In this document: one piece after another, positions 5,102 to 6,083 of the stretch | Position numbering within the stretch: position 1 is the stretch's first letter | How the letters are laid out: every line of letters starts with the position of its first letter | Origin: Alphaproteobacteria bacterium | GTDB lineage: Bacteria > Pseudomonadota > Alphaproteobacteria > Rickettsiales > SXRF01 | NCBI GenBank assembly: GCA_020050695.1 | Contig: JAGVKI010000322.1 | Location: forward strand, 1 to 6,083 | DNA length: 6,083 nt | Direction: 5' to 3' | Position numbers and translations under genes: made by a program | Notes under the pieces: generated by a model | What the model saw: the letters and a program-made list of their open reading frames with translations, nothing else | What the model was told of the DNA's origin: nothing | The model's database searches: none

Positions 5102-6083
5102 CTAAAATTTTATTTTGCTGAAGGATTCATATAACGGCCCAAATACCGCTGCAATCACCCAGAAAACCAATACACCCATAATGACCGTAAGGATTGGCTG
5201 GATGGCGCCGAGCATGGCATCCACCGAATCCGACACTTCGCGGTTGTAAAAGAAATTCACGTTATCGAGGGCTTCGGTCATATTACCGCTGTCCTCACCC
5301 ACCTTGAACATACGGATTACCAGATTAGGGAACTGGTTGGAAACGCGAAGCGATGCCGCCAGCGTACTGCCTTCCGTCACGTTGATTTTCACGGCACTCA
5401 CCGCATCCTTCAGAACGCGGTTAGCCACCACGTTCTTTGCTGATTCAAGGGATTCGAGCATGTCGATGCCGCTATTGAACATAATGGCAAAGAAATGGGT
5501 AAAGCGCGCCATGTCGATTTTACGCATGGTCGGGCCGATCAGCGGCAGGCGCAGCATCAGCCAGTCTATCCGGTGCGCAAACCCGTCCGATGTGCGGTAC
5601 AGGAATGTAAGAAAGATAAACCCTCCAAAGGGTAGGCCCAATATCACATACCAGTATTCCTGGAACGCAGTGGAAACCGCAATCAGTGCGCGTGTATGCC
5701 ATGGCAGGCTGAAACCCTGCGCAATGATGAAATCCACCAGTTTTGGCACCACAAACAGCATCAGTACGCTGATAACCACCGTAAGTACGCATAATAGCAC
5801 CAGCGGATAGGTGGTGGCCTTGCGCAGTTTACGGCGAATATCGGCCATCCATTTTAAATGGTCCGCCAGGTGATTAAAGGAATCCGGCAGGTTACCGGTT
5901 TTCTCGCCCGCGGCGACCAGACCCACAAATACCGGGCTGAATACACGCGGATGCTCGGCAAACGCCTTAGACAGGATCACACCGTTTTTTACTGATTCAT
6001 ACACGCTGGAAAGCACGTCGCGCAGCTTGAGCGATTCGCTGGCATCACGCACGTCAGCAAGCGCATCATGCAGCGGAACGCCC
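5102..6083 (-). CDS. pilC: Type IV pilus platform protein, PilC/GspF family (5' end outside the window)
   Basis: Polytopic inner-membrane protein on which the assembly and retraction ATPases act. The frame is open to the right edge and reads GVPLHDALADV before the GTG at 6052, matching the conserved GspF start of repeat 1, so that GTG is internal. 326 residues are visible of about 400. Two GspF domains are present: repeat 1 with GLVAAGEKTGNLPDSFNHLA, repeat 2 with MARFTHFFAIMFNSGIDMLESL and RMFKVGEDSGNMTEALD. Membrane helices lie at window residues ~93-113 (PLVLLCVLTVVISVLMLFVV), ~143-161, and ~291-313 near the C-terminus (IQPILTVIMGVLVFWVIAAV), followed by FGPLYES. The conserved GE residues are present in both repeats. 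It sits directly upstream of pilMN in the same direction with a 62-base gap. An assembly ATPase (PilB) would be expected upstream, beyond the window. GspF of a type II secretion system is the alternative name. Confidence 0.92.
   Translation of the reverse strand, partial: GVPLHDALADVRDASESLKLRDVLSSVYESVKNGVILSKAFAEHPRVFSPVFVGLVAAGEKTGNLPDSFNHLADHLKWMADIRRKLRKATTYPLVLLCVLTVVISVLMLFVVPKLVDFIIAQGFSLPWHTRALIAVSTAFQEYWYVILGLPFGGFIFLTFLYRTSDGFAHRIDWLMLRLPLIGPTMRKIDMARFTHFFAIMFNSGIDMLESLESAKNVVANRVLKDAVSAVKINVTEGSTLAASLRVSNQFPNLVIRMFKVGEDSGNMTEALDNVNFFYNREVSDSVDAMLGAIQPILTVIMGVLVFWVIAAVFGPLYESFSKIKF

Noticed and set aside
6050..6052. GTG as the start of pilC
   Set aside because: The preceding in-frame codons give GVPLHDALAD, the conserved beginning of a GspF domain, so the gene continues past the right edge.

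Overview
This window holds part of a type IV pilus (T4P) or T4P-related cell-envelope machine from a Gram-negative bacterium. It has six protein genes and almost no non-coding DNA. A PilU/PilT retraction ATPase, inner-membrane alignment proteins and an exported protein with a GspC/PilP-type fold point to a diderm proteobacterium. Base composition looks near 50% GC by eye. The diverged form of the alignment genes (PilM fused to PilN, and a cysteine-free PilP/GspC-like protein) would fit an alphaproteobacterium or another non-model lineage. That placement is an inference and the species cannot be named.

Layout: bases 1-985 on the + strand carry a PilU-type retraction ATPase whose first ~35-40 codons lie before the window. 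Everything else is on the - strand and is transcribed from the right edge leftwards. The order is a PilC/GspF platform protein (cut by the right edge, ends 5102), a PilM-PilN fusion (5039-3270), a PilO-like protein (3273-2617), a PilP/GspC-like periplasmic protein (2639-1752), and an ABC transporter ATPase (1735-995). The ABC gene converges on pilU with 9 bases between the stop codons. pilMN and pilO share an ATGA overlap, pilO and the pilP-like gene overlap by 23 bases, and the pilP-like and ABC genes are 16 bases apart. The - strand genes therefore look like one operon that enters from the right. The only sizeable gap is 62 bases between pilC and pilMN. No stretch of more than 300 bases lacks a gene, and no RNA genes, insertion sequences or CRISPR arrays were seen.

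How the parts fit together: in known T4P and type II secretion systems, PilC/GspF is the membrane platform on which the motor ATPases act. PilM, N, O and P form the alignment complex joining the cytoplasmic motor to the outer-membrane secretin, and PilU/PilT powers fibre disassembly. Here the cytoplasmic actin-like PilM part and the membrane-anchored PilN part are one 589-residue protein, as in GspL of type II secretion. The protein in the PilP position has an HR-like domain but no lipobox. No secretin gene follows it. An ABC ATPase without a permease partner sits in that place instead.

The most interesting points are the hybrid T4P/T2SS architecture, the tacked-on ABC ATPase, a hairpin that would mask the ribosome-binding site of the pilP-like gene inside the pilO overlap, and a 15-base tandem duplication that doubles the start codon of pilMN.
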